Below are positions 5,098-5,549 of a stretch of DNA of 5,549 nucleotides, piece by piece; positions within the stretch are counted from its first letter, which is position 1, and each line of letters opens with the position of its first letter. Source of the DNA: Bacillota bacterium. Its GTDB lineage: Bacteria > Bacillota > Clostridia > Peptostreptococcales > Anaerovoracaceae. The stretch lies in NCBI GenBank assembly GCA_016286935.1, contig JAEEUO010000088.1, forward strand, positions 1-5,549, written 5' to 3'. Position numbers and translations under genes: made by a program. The notes under the pieces are model-generated. The model worked only from the letters and a program-made list of their open reading frames with translations. It did no database searches and had not been told where the DNA came from.

Positions 5098-5549
5098 TTA
5101 CGGGTGAACGTATGGTTCAAGTCTGGCGTAATCCTCGACGGAAAGCTCCGCCGAGATGACGGTTCCGTCCGCGGTGTAGTCTGCGATCACGGCGTCGTAC
5201 TGTTCGCGGAGGTAGGAGACGATGTCGCCGCGGGTATACGGGATCACGAGGCGCGCGGCGATCCGGTCGCCGAAGAGGTGGTTCCGGATCGCGTCGAGCA
5301 GCTTGTCCCACCCTTCTCCCGTCTTCGCGGAGAGCAGAAGCGCCTCCTCCTTCTCGGGGAAGCCGAGCTCGCTCCGCTCCTCCGCGTTGAGAAGATCGCA
5401 TTTGTTGTAGACGACGACGGAATCCTTCCCGCCCGCGCCGATCTCGCCGAGCACGGTCCGCGTCACGTCCACCTGGAATTCATGTTCCGCGTACGAGGCG
5501 TCGACGTCGTCGCTCAGGAGATCCGCCGTCGCGACCTCCTCCAGCGTCG
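5098..5549 (-). CDS. hflX: GTPase HflX, C-terminal part (N-terminus beyond the window)
   Basis: The frame is open from the window edge to a TAA at 5100-5098 and encodes the last 149 residues of HflX, a ribosome-associated GTPase known to rescue or split stalled ribosomes under stress. It starts in the family segment TLEEVATADLL, which follows the G3 region. The G4 motif NKCD (in VVVYNKCDLL) and a G5 SAK motif (LLLSAKTGEG) are present. The C-terminal HflX domain follows (IPYTRGDIVSYLREQYD...ISAEL). The G1 to G3 motifs lie outside. One oddity is ADLLSDDVDAS, where the family normally has a hydrophobic strand like ADLLLHVVDAS. A GTG at 5472 could be mistaken for a start, but conserved sequence continues upstream. 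The next gene, yigZ, is on the same strand, 215 bases on. Confidence 0.9.
   Translation of the reverse strand, partial: TLEEVATADLLSDDVDASYAEHEFQVDVTRTVLGEIGAGGKDSVVVYNKCDLLNAEERSELGFPEKEEALLLSAKTGEGWDKLLDAIRNHLFGDRIAARLVIPYTRGDIVSYLREQYDAVIADYTADGTVISAELSVEDYARLEPYVHP

Noticed and set aside
5117..5410. Open frames overlapping hflX in other frames on both strands
   Set aside because: They are shadows of the HflX frame, which has clear G4 and G5 motifs.

Overview
The window is a GC-rich stretch of bacterial chromosome with densely packed genes, strong GC-ending codon bias and purine-rich ribosome binding sites (GGAGGA, GAGGAGG, AAAGGAG). The tRNA genes all encode their CCA ends. A tRNA spacer carries a motif resembling the rRNA/tRNA-operon spacers of Bacillota. 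Together these suggest a high-GC member of the Bacillota, probably uncultured, but the lineage call is an inference and only moderately secure.

Left part (1-3534, + strand): a compact, apparently co-transcribed group. The C-terminal end of an unrecognised Ala/Lys/Glu-rich protein overlaps (ATGA) a PanF-type sodium/pantothenate symporter. Two bases later comes a D-2-hydroxyacid dehydrogenase. After a 44-base gap with no terminator follow thioredoxin (trxA) and, one base further on, a PPC/DUF296 domain protein. The tight spacing suggests coupled translation. The promoter lies outside the window.

Middle (3535-4228): a convergent boundary with a terminator-like hairpin, then five tRNA genes on the - strand. 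Transcription order is Val(TAC), Asp(GTC), Thr(TGT), Tyr(GTA), Gly(GCC). A near-consensus promoter (TTGACA, 17 bases, TAATAT) sits just upstream of tRNA-Val, and the terminator lies just beyond tRNA-Gly.

Right part (4229-5549, - strand): a YigZ/IMPACT-family protein, a 215-base non-coding interval, and the C-terminal part of the GTPase HflX, whose N-terminus is off the window. The interval holds a perfect 14-bp palindrome, short tandem repeats and two adjacent strong hairpins, and is the least explained part of the window.

Most genes are ordinary housekeeping or transport genes. I see no mobile element, CRISPR array, phage or defence system. The observations most worth following are the structured hflX-yigZ intergenic element, the pairing of a pantothenate-type transporter with a putatively NADPH-preferring D-2-hydroxyacid dehydrogenase, and the rRNA-spacer-like motif inside the tRNA operon.
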